A DNA stretch of 64,000 nucleotides, from assembly GCF_029543155.1 (NCBI RefSeq), contig NZ_JARQXA010000001.1, forward strand, positions 310,001 through 374,000, written 5' to 3'. The position numbers were made by a program, and so were the translations under genes. This document shows, one piece after another, positions 43,361 through 51,600 of the stretch. The notes beneath the pieces are model-generated. The model was not told the origin of the DNA. It made no database searches and was given only the letters and a program-made list of their open reading frames with translations. This DNA is from Sphingomonas sp. HITSZ_GF. GTDB taxonomy: Bacteria; Pseudomonadota; Alphaproteobacteria; Sphingomonadales; Sphingomonadaceae. Position 1 is the first letter of the stretch, and the number at the start of each line of letters is the position of its first letter.

Positions 43361-43579
43361 ATGGGCGCCATGTCGCTTCTCGCCGAACTCCATTACGACG
43401 CGTCCGATTTCGACGTGATCCGCCCGGGCACCCATGTCGTCTGCGCCGTCACCGGCGATCCGATCCCGCTCGACCAGCTGAAATATTGGAGCGCCGAGTT
43501 CCAGGAAGCCTATCGCGGCGCGCACGAGGCCACCGCGGCGATCCTGGCGGGCGGGGCGAAGAACCTCAAACAGGCTTGA
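43361..43579 (+). CDS. DUF2093 domain-containing protein
   Basis: 72 residues. The core F-D-V-I-R-P-G-T-H-V-V-C-A-V-T-G-D-P-I-P-L-D and K-Y-W-S-A-E-x-Q-E-A-Y match the small alphaproteobacterial family DUF2093, of unknown function. A conserved Cys in the first half hints at a zinc-ribbon-like or structural role, though only one Cys is present. Start could also be ATG 43370. Confidence 0.85.
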   Translation: MGAMSLLAELHYDASDFDVIRPGTHVVCAVTGDPIPLDQLKYWSAEFQEAYRGAHEATAAILAGGAKNLKQA

Positions 43580-43653
43580 TCTGCCGCGCGCCGCGATTTG
43601 ACTCGGCGGCACGTAGCTGACAGCCTGTCGCCCGCTATTCAAAGGGGGGGTGC

Positions 43654-43986
43654 ATGGGTTGGCATTTGCTTTCGCTATTGGCGGTTTCGCTGGCCTCGCC
43701 AGCGACGGCGCTCATCGGGCAGGACGTGCCGGCGACTGCCGCGGTTCAGGATAAGCCCGAAGATGCGATCGTCGTGAAGGGCGAGAAGGATCCGAAGAAG
43801 AAGATGGTCTGTCGCTCGTCCGTCGCGACTGGATCGATCATGCTCAAGCGCACCTGCATGACCCAGGAGAGCTGGGAAGCGCGCCAGGCCAAGGACCAGG
43901 AAACGGCCCAGGCACTCAAGGAAGAGCAGGCTCGCCGCCAGGCGACGAAGCAGGCGATCTGCATGGCCCGCGGGATGTTGTGCTGA
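43654..43986 (+). CDS. Small secreted protein with two Cys pairs, sphingomonad type
   Basis: 110 residues; AAAGGGGGGG precedes the ATG. Signal peptide (cleavage near ATALIG), then a charged segment and the core K-K-M-V-C-R-S-S-V-A-T-G-S..R-T-C-M-T-Q-E-S-W-E-A followed by a long helix and C-terminal CMARGMLC. Proteins with the V-C-R...T-G-S...C-x-T..W motif are frequent in this group; function unknown. Confidence 0.72.
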   Translation: MGWHLLSLLAVSLASPATALIGQDVPATAAVQDKPEDAIVVKGEKDPKKKMVCRSSVATGSIMLKRTCMTQESWEARQAKDQETAQALKEEQARRQATKQAICMARGMLC

Positions 43987-44043
43987 GTTGCGGGGCCGTC
44001 GTGCTGGGCTTCGCATCCGCCGCGCTCTAGCTGGCCGCGCGGC

Positions 44044-44472
44044 ATGCGGCTGACTGGCCTAAGATGCAGCGGCCCGGCCTGGCTGTTCGGCTGGGTTACG
44101 GCCGTGTTCCTGCCGAGCCTTTTGATCGCGTTCGAGCGGCGCGGGCTGGAAGGGTTGCCGGGGCATAGCTGGAAGGTAGCGGACGATGTCGGCCCCTTCG
44201 CCAAGCTGCTGCTCGGCGGCTTGCTGATGCTGTGCTTCTGGCTGGCGACGCGGGTGCGGGTGGGGCCGCTTGCGCTTTGGGCCGCGCTGGGCGGGCTGGC
44301 GGCGATGGCGCTCAGCCTGGCGCTGATCCCGGCCGGCTATTCGCGCGGCTTCGGCATCGGGCTGACAGGCGCGCGCTTCGATCCGGCGATATTGCCCTGG
44401 TATGCGATCGGCGCGGTGGCAGCAGGCTGCGTCTTCGCGCTGGCGCTCGCGCGGTGCCGGGCGCGGCGCTGA
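44044..44472 (+). CDS. Integral membrane protein, unknown function
   Basis: 142 residues with four hydrophobic segments (AWLFGWVTAVFLPSLLIAF, FAKLLLGGLLMLCFW, LALWAALGGLAAMALSLALI, LPWYAIGAVAAGCVFALAL). No motif I recognise. The ribosome-binding site is weak, so the start is uncertain. It is convergent with the hydrolase gene that follows. Confidence 0.6.
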   Translation: MRLTGLRCSGPAWLFGWVTAVFLPSLLIAFERRGLEGLPGHSWKVADDVGPFAKLLLGGLLMLCFWLATRVRVGPLALWAALGGLAAMALSLALIPAGYSRGFGIGLTGARFDPAILPWYAIGAVAAGCVFALALARCRARR

Positions 44473-44491
44473 GCCCCGCGCCCGTGCGATC

Positions 44492-45148
44492 TCAGCGGAT
44501 CGGCGAGTTGGGATCGAGCCGCATGTCGAGATAGCGGTCCACGCTCTTCATCAGGTCGTCCATCTCGTTCTCGAAGAAATGGTTCGCGCCCGGGATGGTG
44601 TCGTGGTGGATGGTGATGTGCTTCTGGGTGCGCAGCTTGTCGACCAGCTTCTGGACGGCGCCCGGCGTCACCACTTCATCCTGCTCGCCCTGGATGATGA
44701 TGCCCGAGGACGGGCAGGGCGCGAGGAAGGTGAAGTCGAACATGTTGGCCGGCGGAGCGACCGAAATGAAGCCGCGGATTTCCGGACGGCGCATCAGCAG
44801 CTGCATGCCGATCCAGGCGCCGAAGCCGAAGCCCGCTACCCAGGTGCTGCTCGCTTCCGGATGGAAGCTCTGCACCCAGTCGAGCGCCGAGGCGGCGTCG
44901 GACAGTTCGCCGATGCCGTTGTCGAACGTGCCCTGGCTCTTGCCGACGCCGCGGAAATTGAAGCGGAGCGTCGCGAAGCCGCGGCGCTGGAAGGTCTTGT
45001 AGAGTTCCTGGACGATGCGGTTGTTCATCGTGCCGCCCGCATTGGGATGCGGGTGGAGGATCATGGCGACCGGCGCGCGCGGCTTGGGCGCGGGAGCAAA
45101 ACGGCCTTCGAGGCGGCCTTCGGGGCCGGGAAAGATGACTTCGGGCAA
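44492..45148 (-). CDS. Alpha/beta hydrolase (dienelactone hydrolase / YfhR-like group)
   Basis: 218 residues from TTG 45148, chosen for AGGGA seven bases upstream on this strand and because LPEVIFPGPEGRLEGRF is the usual N-terminus of this group. H-P-H-P-N-A-G-G-T-M-N-N, F-N-F-R-G-V-G-x-S-x-G, and late PGANHFF provide oxyanion and His motifs. The nucleophile elbow is G-F-G-F-G-A, lacking Ser, so the catalytic residue is unclear. It is divergent from the tandem cysteine desulfurases. Confidence 0.82.
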   Translation of the reverse strand: MPEVIFPGPEGRLEGRFAPAPKPRAPVAMILHPHPNAGGTMNNRIVQELYKTFQRRGFATLRFNFRGVGKSQGTFDNGIGELSDAASALDWVQSFHPEASSTWVAGFGFGAWIGMQLLMRRPEIRGFISVAPPANMFDFTFLAPCPSSGIIIQGEQDEVVTPGAVQKLVDKLRTQKHITIHHDTIPGANHFFENEMDDLMKSVDRYLDMRLDPNSPIR

Positions 45149-45245
45149 GGCTTTTCCCTGTTGAACTGGAGGCGCGCTGTGGAGCGCGGTGAGTTGGGCG
45201 CTATATAGGCAGCGCGCGCTTTTGCGCAAACATTACGAGAGCAGC

Positions 45246-46322
45246 TTGCCAGACCGGATCTATCTCGACCATGCCGCAACCACACCGATGCTGCCCGAAG
45301 CGCTGGCAGCGGTGGAAACGGGGATGCGCCATTGGGCCAATCCCAGCTCGCCGCATGGCGAGGGGCGAGCCGCCCGCGCCGCGCTGGAAAAGGCGCGCAG
45401 CGACGTCGCGGCAGCCTATGGCTGGGCGCACGAACTGATCTTCACCAGCGGCGCCAGCGAATCGCTGCATCTGGCGCTGACCCGATCGATGGCCGAGCGG
45501 CGGCTGATCAGCGCCGTCGAGCATGATTCGGTGCTGCGCCATGCCGAGGGCGCGCAGGTGCTGCCGGTGGACGGCAACGGGGTGCTGAACCTCGACGCGC
45601 TCCGGGCGGCGCTGGCCGAAGGACCGCGTGCGCTGGTCGGCGTCCAGCGGACCAACAGCGAGACCGGCGTGATCCAGCCGATCGAGGCGATCGCGGAGAT
45701 CGTGCACGCGGCGGGCGGGATATTGCTGGTCGATGCGGCGCAGATGCCGGCGCGCGCCTCGGCTGCGGTGCTGCGCCATGCCGATCTGGTCGCGGTGTCG
45801 GCGCACAAGCGCGGCGGGCCGCCGGGGATCGGCGCGCTGCTGGTGCGCGACTTCGGCACGCTGCTGCCGATGGGCGGGCAGGAAAAGGGCTATCGCGCAG
45901 GCACGGAGAACCTGCCCGGCGCGCTGGGCTATGCCGCGGCGGTGTCGGTGGCCGAGGATCTCGAGCCGATGTTCGCGCTGCGCACCCGGCTCGAGGCGGC
46001 GATTTCGGCGGAGGGCGCCGAAGTGGTGGGCGCGGGCACCGCGCGCAGCCCGCTGATCGGGGCATATCGGATGCCGGGCGTCTCTTCCGCGGCGCAGCTG
46101 ATCCGCTTCGACATGGCCGGCATCTCCGTCTCGGCGGGCAGCGCCTGCTCCTCGGGCAGCATGCGGCCGAGCCATGTGCTGAGCGCGATGGGCTGGGAAG
46201 AACCGGCGCTGCGCGAAGTGGTGCGGGTCAGCTTCGGGCGGGGTACCAGCGAAGCGGAGGTGGATGCCTTCACGACGCTCTGGCGTCAGATCGCGATCGA
46301 GGCCAGAACCAGGGCCGCATGA
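45246..46322 (+). CDS. Cysteine desulfurase-like aminotransferase class V, first of two
   Basis: 358 residues from TTG 45246 (GAGAG just upstream; an ATG at 45189 would add 19 unrelated residues). IYLDHAATTPMLPEAL at the N-terminus, PLP-binding SGASES, substrate His in VEHDSVLRHAEG, PLP Lys in S-A-H-K-R-G-G, and the sulfur-carrying loop SAGSACSSGSMRPSHVL with Cys are all intact. It overlaps the second copy by 4 bases. The VNNE of IscS-type enzymes is changed to RTNSE, so it has diverged from its neighbour. Confidence 0.88.
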   Translation: MPDRIYLDHAATTPMLPEALAAVETGMRHWANPSSPHGEGRAARAALEKARSDVAAAYGWAHELIFTSGASESLHLALTRSMAERRLISAVEHDSVLRHAEGAQVLPVDGNGVLNLDALRAALAEGPRALVGVQRTNSETGVIQPIEAIAEIVHAAGGILLVDAAQMPARASAAVLRHADLVAVSAHKRGGPPGIGALLVRDFGTLLPMGGQEKGYRAGTENLPGALGYAAAVSVAEDLEPMFALRTRLEAAISAEGAEVVGAGTARSPLIGAYRMPGVSSAAQLIRFDMAGISVSAGSACSSGSMRPSHVLSAMGWEEPALREVVRVSFGRGTSEAEVDAFTTLWRQIAIEARTRAA

Positions 46323-47410
46323 TCTATCTCGACTATCAGGCGACCACGCCGCTCGCTCCCGAGGCGCTGGCCGCGATGCTGCCGCTGCTGGAGGGCAATT
46401 TCGCCAATCCGCACTCGGCGCATGCCCCGGGGCGTGCCGCCAAGGCTGCCGTGGAAGTGGCGCGCGACGACGTAGCCGGGCTGCTGCCGCCGGGCGGGAC
46501 GGTGAGCTTCACCAGCGGCGCGACCGAGGCGCTCAACTGGGCGATCAAGGGCAGCACCGGCGGGATCGTGACGATCGCCACCGAGCATGCCGCGGTGCTC
46601 GACACGGTCGAGGCGGAGCGGCGCAGGGGCAGGGACGTGACCGTGCTGCCGGTCGGGCCGGAGGGGCTGGTCGACCTGGCGGCGGCGCGCGAGGCGATCA
46701 AGCCGGGTGTCGGGCTGGTCGCGGTGATGCTGGTCAACAACGAGATCGGGGTGATCCAGCCGATCGAGGAACTGGCGCACCTTGCCCACCAGGCGGGCGC
46801 GCTGTTCCTGTGCGACGCGGTGCAGGGCTATGGCCGGGTGCGGATCCCCGATGGCTGCGACCTGATCGCGGTTTCCGCCCACAAGATCCACGGGCCCAAG
46901 GGCGCGGGCGCGCTGTGGATCCGCGACGGCGTGACGCTCGAGCCGCTGCTGCACGGCGGCGGGCAGGAGCCCGCGGGGCGATCGGGCACGCTGTCGCCGG
47001 CGCTGTGCGCCGGGTTCGGCGCGGCGGCGCGGATCGCCAAGCAGCGCTTCGGGATCGATCACGCGCATGCCGAGCAGCTCTATCGCGCCGCGCTGAACCG
47101 GATTGCGGGCGACTGGACGCTCAACGGATCGCAGGAGGACCGCTATCCCGGCAATCTCAACCTGCGCCATGACGGGCTCGATGTTGCCCGGCTGATGAGC
47201 GACCTGCGCGACATTGCCTTTTCCGCGGGATCGGCCTGTGCCAGCGGATCGGGGCGGCCCAGCCATGTGCTGGAGGCGATCGGGCTCTCCACCGCCGAGG
47301 CACGATCGAGCATCCGCATCGGCTTCGGCCGCTACACCAGCGAGGACGAGCTGCTCCACGCGATCGACCGGATCGTCGCCGCCGCCCGCGCCCAGAGCCG
47401 CGCCGCATGA
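46319..47410 (+). CDS. Cysteine desulfurase, second of two (IscS/NifS-like)
   Basis: 363 residues: MIYLDYQATTPLAPEAL, SGATEALNWAIKG, TEHAAVLD, M-L-V-N-N-E-I-G-V-I-Q-P-I, Lys in S-A-H-K-I-H-G-P-K-G and catalytic Cys in SAGSACASGSGRPSHVL follow the IscS/NifS consensus closely. It liberates sulfur from cysteine as a persulfide. It overlaps the upstream paralog and the downstream ferredoxin by 4 bases each, so the three are coexpressed. Confidence 0.92.
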   Translation: MIYLDYQATTPLAPEALAAMLPLLEGNFANPHSAHAPGRAAKAAVEVARDDVAGLLPPGGTVSFTSGATEALNWAIKGSTGGIVTIATEHAAVLDTVEAERRRGRDVTVLPVGPEGLVDLAAAREAIKPGVGLVAVMLVNNEIGVIQPIEELAHLAHQAGALFLCDAVQGYGRVRIPDGCDLIAVSAHKIHGPKGAGALWIRDGVTLEPLLHGGGQEPAGRSGTLSPALCAGFGAAARIAKQRFGIDHAHAEQLYRAALNRIAGDWTLNGSQEDRYPGNLNLRHDGLDVARLMSDLRDIAFSAGSACASGSGRPSHVLEAIGLSTAEARSSIRIGFGRYTSEDELLHAIDRIVAAARAQSRAA

Positions 47411-47742
47411 TCCGCATCACCTTCGTCAGCGCCGACGGCCATGGCCGGCACGAAGTGGAGGCCGAGACCGGGCTGCGCCTGCTCGAAGTCGCGCAGAACG
47501 ACGGCCAGCCGCTCGAAGGCACGTGCGAGGGGCAGATGGCCTGCTCGACCTGCCATGTGATCGTCGATCCCGAGCATTTCGCCCGGCTGCCGCGCGCGGC
47601 GGAGGAAGAGGAGGACATACTCGACCTGGCGCTGGGCGCGGTGCGCACCAGCCGGCTCGCCTGCCAGATATTGCTGACGCCCGAGCTGGACGGGCTGGTG
47701 GTGCGGATGCCGGGCGGGCACCGCGACATGCAGGGGCGCTGA
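47407..47742 (+). CDS. [2Fe-2S] ferredoxin (adrenodoxin/Isc type)
   Basis: 111 residues. Cluster ligands C40-x5-C46-x2-C49 and C86 fit the vertebrate-type/Isc [2Fe-2S] ferredoxins. The sequence EGTCEGQMACSTCHVIVDPEHF is near consensus. It is translationally coupled to the cysteine desulfurases; it likely supplies electrons for cluster assembly or another oxidoreductase. Confidence 0.94.
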   Translation: MIRITFVSADGHGRHEVEAETGLRLLEVAQNDGQPLEGTCEGQMACSTCHVIVDPEHFARLPRAAEEEEDILDLALGAVRTSRLACQILLTPELDGLVVRMPGGHRDMQGR

Positions 47743-47863
47743 GCCGGGCGGGCAATCGATCCGGATTCCCGCAGCGCCGGAGCCTGTCGGCAGCGCTTAC
47801 ACATTCCAGCAACGCGCCAGACATTCAGCCTCGCGCAATCCGCCGCGTTTCAGGATCGTGCAT

Positions 47864-47888
47864 GGAACCGAAACGATCGTTCCGGTTT
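47864..47888 (+). promoter_or_regulatory. Possible EcfG-type promoter / inverted repeat
   Basis: GGAAC (47864-47868) and GTTT (47885-47888) are separated by 16 bases, close to the alphaproteobacterial general-stress consensus GGAAC-N16/17-CGTT but with GGTTT in place of CGTT. The same stretch holds the inverted repeat GGAAC-N10-GTTCC, so it may instead be an operator. It lies 42 bases from the ATG at 47931. Confidence 0.35.
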
Positions 47889-47930
47889 CCGCCCCCGTAG
47901 GGATTGTCCCTGCCAGCAGGAGAGAGAAAC

Positions 47931-48155
47931 ATGAAGCTGCTTCCGACCCTCGCGGCCGCTGCCGCCGCCGCCCTGGCCATTCCGGCCGCGGGCGCCGTCG
48001 CGGCCCCGGCTGCCCCGGCGATCGTCGCCAAGGCCGAAATCCAGCACCACCGCCCGCATGTGCGCAAGCGCGTCTATTATCGCACGGTGTGCAAGACCAG
48101 CTGGCGCCATGGCCATCGCTATCGTTCGTGCCGCAAGGTGCGCTACTACCGCTAA
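47931..48155 (+). CDS. Small basic secreted peptide
   Basis: 74 residues from ATG 47931 (AGGAGAGAG upstream). Ala-rich signal peptide (MKLLPTLAAAAAAALAI..), then a short His/Arg/Tyr-rich mature part (HHRPHVRKRVYYRTVCKTSWRHGHRYRSC) with two Cys that could form a disulfide. A strong terminator follows, so it is monocistronic. The small cationic mature region suggests a cell-wall- or metal-binding role, but there is no recognised family. Confidence 0.75.
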   Translation: MKLLPTLAAAAAAALAIPAAGAVAAPAAPAIVAKAEIQHHRPHVRKRVYYRTVCKTSWRHGHRYRSCRKVRYYR

Positions 48156-48175
48156 GACTGGCGCCAAAGGTTGAA

Positions 48176-48210
48176 GGGGGCGGGAACACGGGAAGGTTCC
48201 CGCCCCCTTT
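48176..48210 (+). terminator. Intrinsic terminator
   Basis: 12-bp perfect stem GGGGGCGGGAAC / GTTCCCGCCCCC with an 8-base loop, followed by TTT. It ends the small secreted peptide transcript and insulates it from the SRP RNA gene downstream. Confidence 0.85.
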
Positions 48211-48256
48211 CGCCTTATCGTCTTGCCTAACCGACGGACTTTCCCCATATGGCCGG

Positions 48257-48350
48257 CCGGGAGTCGGGCGGACGTAGTCGTCGCCAACCTGGTCAGATCG
48301 GGAACGAAGCAGCCACAACGATTTCGCTGCGGGTCGTTCCGGCTCCCACC
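48257..48350 (+). ncRNA. ffs: Signal recognition particle RNA (small bacterial type, 4.5S-like)
   Basis: The core GGTCAGATCGGGAACGAAGC (48291-48310) followed by AGCC is the SRP RNA apical region: GGAA tetraloop closed by TCG/CGA and the asymmetric loop bases that bind Ffh. The outer stem pairs GGGAGTCGG (48259-48267) with CCGGCTCCC (48339-48347), with one G-T pair. Position just upstream of dnaX matches the usual bacterial order ffs - dnaX - ybaB. Ends are estimated from base pairing. Confidence 0.9.
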
Positions 48351-48436
48351 TCAGCACAATCGACAGCGTTATTTCGGGCCCTGGCGGCACGCTGCGTCTT
48401 GGACGCGGCGGCGAGAACACGCTAGGAACAGGCGGC

Positions 48437-50056
48437 ATGTCCGATTCCCTGCTTGGCCTCGACGAACCCCCGCAGCCGCGCGACAGCGCCTATCGGGTGC
48501 TGGCGCGCAAATACCGGCCGCAGACCTTTTCCGAGCTGATCGGCCAGGATGCGATGGTCACCACGCTGGGCAACGCGATCAAGCGTGACCGGCTGGCGCA
48601 TGCCTTCCTGCTCACCGGCGTCCGCGGGGTCGGCAAGACCTCCACGGCGCGGCTGATCGCCAAGGCGCTCAACTGCATCGGGCCGGACGGGCAGGGCGGG
48701 CCGACGATCGATCCCTGCGGCATCTGCGAGCCGTGTCGGGCAATCGCCGAAGGCCGCCACATCGACGTGATCGAGATGGACGCCGCCAGCCATACCGGCG
48801 TCGACGATGTCCGCGAGATCATCGAGGCGTCGCGCTATTCGGCGGTCTCGGCGCGCTACAAGATCTACATCATCGACGAAGTCCATATGCTGTCGAAGAG
48901 CGCGTTCAATGCGCTGCTCAAGACGCTCGAGGAGCCGCCGGCGCATGTGAAGTTCCTGTTCGCCACGACCGAGGTGAACAAGGTGCCGGTGACGGTGCTG
49001 TCGCGCTGCCAGCGCTTCGACCTGCGCCGCATCCCGGCCGAGCTGCTCGCCGAGCATTTCGCCAAGGTCTCGCAGGCGGAGGGCTTCGAGGCGGAGCCGG
49101 AGGCGCTGGCGCTGATCGCCCGCGCCGCCGAGGGATCGGCGCGCGACGGGCTGTCGATCCTCGACCAGGCGATCGCGCATGCGGGCCTGGAAGGCGAGGG
49201 CGTGAAGGCCGAGGCGGTGCGCCAGATGCTCGGCCTGTCCGATCGCGGCGCGATCCGCACGCTGTTCGGGCTGCTGCTCGAAGGGAATGCGCCGGGCGCC
49301 CTCGCCTCGCTGCGCGGGCAGTACGATCTGGGCGTCGATCCGCAGGCAGTGCTGCGCACCTTGCTCGAGACGGTCCACGCCGTCACGCTCGCCAAGCTGG
49401 GGACCGACGCCAATTCGGGCCAGTCGGCCGAGGAGCTGAAGTCGCTCGAGCGCTGGGCGGCGGGGCTGAGCTTCCCGGCGCTGCATCGGCTGTGGCAGCT
49501 CGTGCTGCGCGGGCATGACGAAGTCGCGAGGGCAGTGCTGCCGATCGAGGCGGCGGAGATGGCGCTGCTGCGCGTGATCCATGCCTCGCAGCTCCCCGAT
49601 CCGGGCGAGCTGGCGCGGCAGATTGCCAGCGGCAGCGTGACGATCTCGGGCGGGGCACCTGCCGCCGCGCCCGGACCCAATGGTTCGGCGATGCCGACCA
49701 GCCTGGGCCAGCTCGCCGATTTCCTCGAGGAGAAGAAGCGCTACCAGCTCGCGACGCAGGTGCGCGATTATCTGCGCCCGGTGCGTTTCGAGGGTACCGA
49801 GGTCGAGTTCGCCGCGGCGCGGCCGCTGCCCTATGATTTCATCAAGGAGCTGGGTGCCGCGCTCAAGGAGTTCACCGGCACCAATTGGAAGCTCCAGTGC
49901 GTTGACGTTCCTGCGGAAGGGATGACATTGCGCGAGGAGCAGGCCGCCAGCGAGCAGGCCGAGCGCGACGCCGTGCTCGCCTCGCCGATGGTCGCCGCGG
50001 CGATGGAAGCCTTTCCCGATGCCGAGCTGATCGGCTGGTCCAAGACAGGAAGTTAG
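48437..50056 (+). CDS. dnaX: DNA polymerase III subunit gamma/tau
   Basis: 539 residues. Walker A G-V-G-K67-T-S-T, zinc-binding Cys cluster CGICEPC, Walker B I-I-D-E-V-H-M-L and sensor motif SRCQRFDLRRI are intact (AAA+ clamp loader). The C-terminal tau-like region is about 170 residues. It loads the sliding clamp and organises the replisome. It is preceded by the SRP RNA and followed after 1 base by the YbaB gene. Confidence 0.96.
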   Translation: MSDSLLGLDEPPQPRDSAYRVLARKYRPQTFSELIGQDAMVTTLGNAIKRDRLAHAFLLTGVRGVGKTSTARLIAKALNCIGPDGQGGPTIDPCGICEPCRAIAEGRHIDVIEMDAASHTGVDDVREIIEASRYSAVSARYKIYIIDEVHMLSKSAFNALLKTLEEPPAHVKFLFATTEVNKVPVTVLSRCQRFDLRRIPAELLAEHFAKVSQAEGFEAEPEALALIARAAEGSARDGLSILDQAIAHAGLEGEGVKAEAVRQMLGLSDRGAIRTLFGLLLEGNAPGALASLRGQYDLGVDPQAVLRTLLETVHAVTLAKLGTDANSGQSAEELKSLERWAAGLSFPALHRLWQLVLRGHDEVARAVLPIEAAEMALLRVIHASQLPDPGELARQIASGSVTISGGAPAAAPGPNGSAMPTSLGQLADFLEEKKRYQLATQVRDYLRPVRFEGTEVEFAAARPLPYDFIKELGAALKEFTGTNWKLQCVDVPAEGMTLREEQAASEQAERDAVLASPMVAAAMEAFPDAELIGWSKTGS

Positions 50057-50057
50057 T

Positions 50058-50378
50058 ATGGATCTCGAAAAGATGATGGCCATGGCGCAGAACGTCCAGG
50101 CCGAGCTGACCAAGGCGCAGGCCGATCTCGACAAGATCGAGGTCGAAGGTGCTGCCGGCGGCGGGCTGGTCAAGGTCCAGGCGTCGGCCAAGGGCCGGAT
50201 CATCGGGCTGCACATCGACGATTCGCTGATGAATCCGGCCGAGAAGGGCATGCTCGAGGACCTGCTCGCCGCGGCGTTCAACGATGCCCGCGCCAAGGCC
50301 GATGCCGCTTCGCAGGAAGCGATGGCCAAGATGACCAGCGGGCTGCCGCTGCCGCCGGGCTTCAAGCTGCCCTTCTGA
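50058..50378 (+). CDS. YbaB/EbfC family nucleoid-associated protein
   Basis: 106 residues: MDLEKMMAMAQNVQAELTKAQADLDKIEVEGAAGGGLVKV.. and the conserved C-terminal MTSGLPLPPGFKLPF. Family proteins are small DNA-binding dimers usually encoded between dnaX and recR. recR does not follow here; two envelope-protein genes do. Confidence 0.95.
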   Translation: MDLEKMMAMAQNVQAELTKAQADLDKIEVEGAAGGGLVKVQASAKGRIIGLHIDDSLMNPAEKGMLEDLLAAAFNDARAKADAASQEAMAKMTSGLPLPPGFKLPF

Positions 50379-50383
50379 TTTCC

Positions 50384-50410
50384 GGAACCATTGCAACGCC
50401 TTCTCGGTTT
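50384..50410 (+). promoter_or_regulatory. Possible EcfG-type promoter
   Basis: GGAAC (50384-50388), 16 bases, then CGGTTT (50405-50410): one inserted or changed base relative to GGAAC-N16-CGTT. It lies 27 bases upstream of the start of a small stress-type membrane protein. Weaker than the site at 57.78 kb. Confidence 0.4.
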
Positions 50411-50437
50411 CCGCCGCAGGAGTTCGAGGAGGATGCA

Positions 50438-50719
50438 ATGGTGGAACGCGTAACCGAGCGTACCGACGGTGTGACCGCAGAGCGCGTCACCGAGACGGGT
50501 GGCAGCACGGTGGTGGTGGAGCGCAGCGGCGGTGGCGGCGGCCTGATCATCGGGCTGGTGCTGCTGATCGCCGTGGTGATCGGCGCCGTCTATCTGTTCA
50601 ACCAGAACAACCGCGAGAACGCCAAGACCGATGCGGTGACGCAGGCGGCGAAGGACGTCGGCGGCGCCGCCAAGGACGTGGGCGACGCGGCGCAGGATGC
50701 GGCCAAGAAGATCCAGTAA
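50438..50719 (+). CDS. Small single-span membrane protein with amphipathic C-terminal repeats
   Basis: 93 residues; GAGGAGGATGCA precedes the ATG. An N-terminal polar region with two VTE repeats (VERVTERTDGVTAERVTETGG), a Gly-hinge and one membrane helix (LIIGLVLLIAVVIGAVYLF) lead to a 30-residue Ala/Lys/Asp amphipathic tail with AAKDVGGAAKDVGDAAQDAAKK repeats. Tails of this kind occur in stress-induced LEA-like or YtxH-like proteins. An EcfG-like motif lies upstream. Confidence 0.7.
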   Translation: MVERVTERTDGVTAERVTETGGSTVVVERSGGGGGLIIGLVLLIAVVIGAVYLFNQNNRENAKTDAVTQAAKDVGGAAKDVGDAAQDAAKKIQ

Positions 50720-50783
50720 CCCGCGCCGGCTTGAATCATGATCATCGATCGGTGAAGCTTTCCCCGGCAGTTCCGGGGGAAGC

Positions 50784-51566
50784 ATGAAACGTCTGATTTG
50801 GGGATTGGCGGCAGCCGCGGCGTCGTGCGCCGGACAGGCGGCAATGGCGCAACAGGCCGAGCCGTTGCGTCTGCTAGCGCCGCTGGGTGCCACCGACAGC
50901 GACTATCCGCGTTGGGCGATCGACCATTCGCTGGGCGGCCGCGTGGTGATGCGCCTGGAAGTCTCTCCCGAAGGCCGGGTGAGCAAATGCGAGGTCGTGT
51001 CGAGCAGCGGCTATGCCTCGCTCGATGCGCGGGCCTGTGAGGTCTATCGGACTCGCGGCTTCTTCAACCCCGGCGCCGGCATGCGCGTGGCGCGGGCGCC
51101 GTTCAGCTGGGTGCCGGGCGATGGCGGCACTGCCGATCCGCTGCACGTGCTGGGGCGCTTCGCCGGCGACACGGGTATCGCGCTCGGCCGGCCGGTGGGG
51201 CCGCTCGTTCCGTGCGAGCCGCGCGACGCGACCACGGCGACCTGCCGCCCGCCGGTGACCGTGACCGAGCTGTGGCTCGGCAGGAACATCGGCGACGGCG
51301 CTTCGGTGCGGATCGATGCGCGGGACCGGCGTGCACTGCTGGTGCGGCTCGCCATCGCGAGCAAGTCGCGTCGGGGTGATGCCGACCGGGTGCTGCGCGA
51401 GCGGCTGGGCGCGCCCTGCTTTGCAGTTCCCGAACAGGATGTCCTGGGTTGGCGCAACGGCAAGGCCTATGTCATTCGCGACAGCGGCGGCGTCTCGGTC
51501 TTCCTGGCGGCGGGCGATCCGATCGGCGCCCAGTTCATCGAACAGAGCTGTCCGCCGCTTTCGTGA
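50784..51566 (+). CDS. Secreted protein with TonB C-terminal-like domain
   Basis: 260 residues; CCGGGGGAAGC precedes the ATG. Signal peptide ending near MAQQA. Residues about 50-100 (GGRVVMRLEVSPEGRVSKCEVVSSSGYASLDARACE) match the beta-alpha-beta C-terminal fold of TonB/energy-transducer proteins, but there is no N-terminal membrane anchor or Pro-rich spanning region, so it is not a working TonB. The remaining 150 residues are unassigned. Confidence 0.75.
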   Translation: MKRLIWGLAAAAASCAGQAAMAQQAEPLRLLAPLGATDSDYPRWAIDHSLGGRVVMRLEVSPEGRVSKCEVVSSSGYASLDARACEVYRTRGFFNPGAGMRVARAPFSWVPGDGGTADPLHVLGRFAGDTGIALGRPVGPLVPCEPRDATTATCRPPVTVTELWLGRNIGDGASVRIDARDRRALLVRLAIASKSRRGDADRVLRERLGAPCFAVPEQDVLGWRNGKAYVIRDSGGVSVFLAAGDPIGAQFIEQSCPPLS

Positions 51567-51600
51567 TAGCCGGCGCGGCGGCGATGCGGGATCGGCGGCG

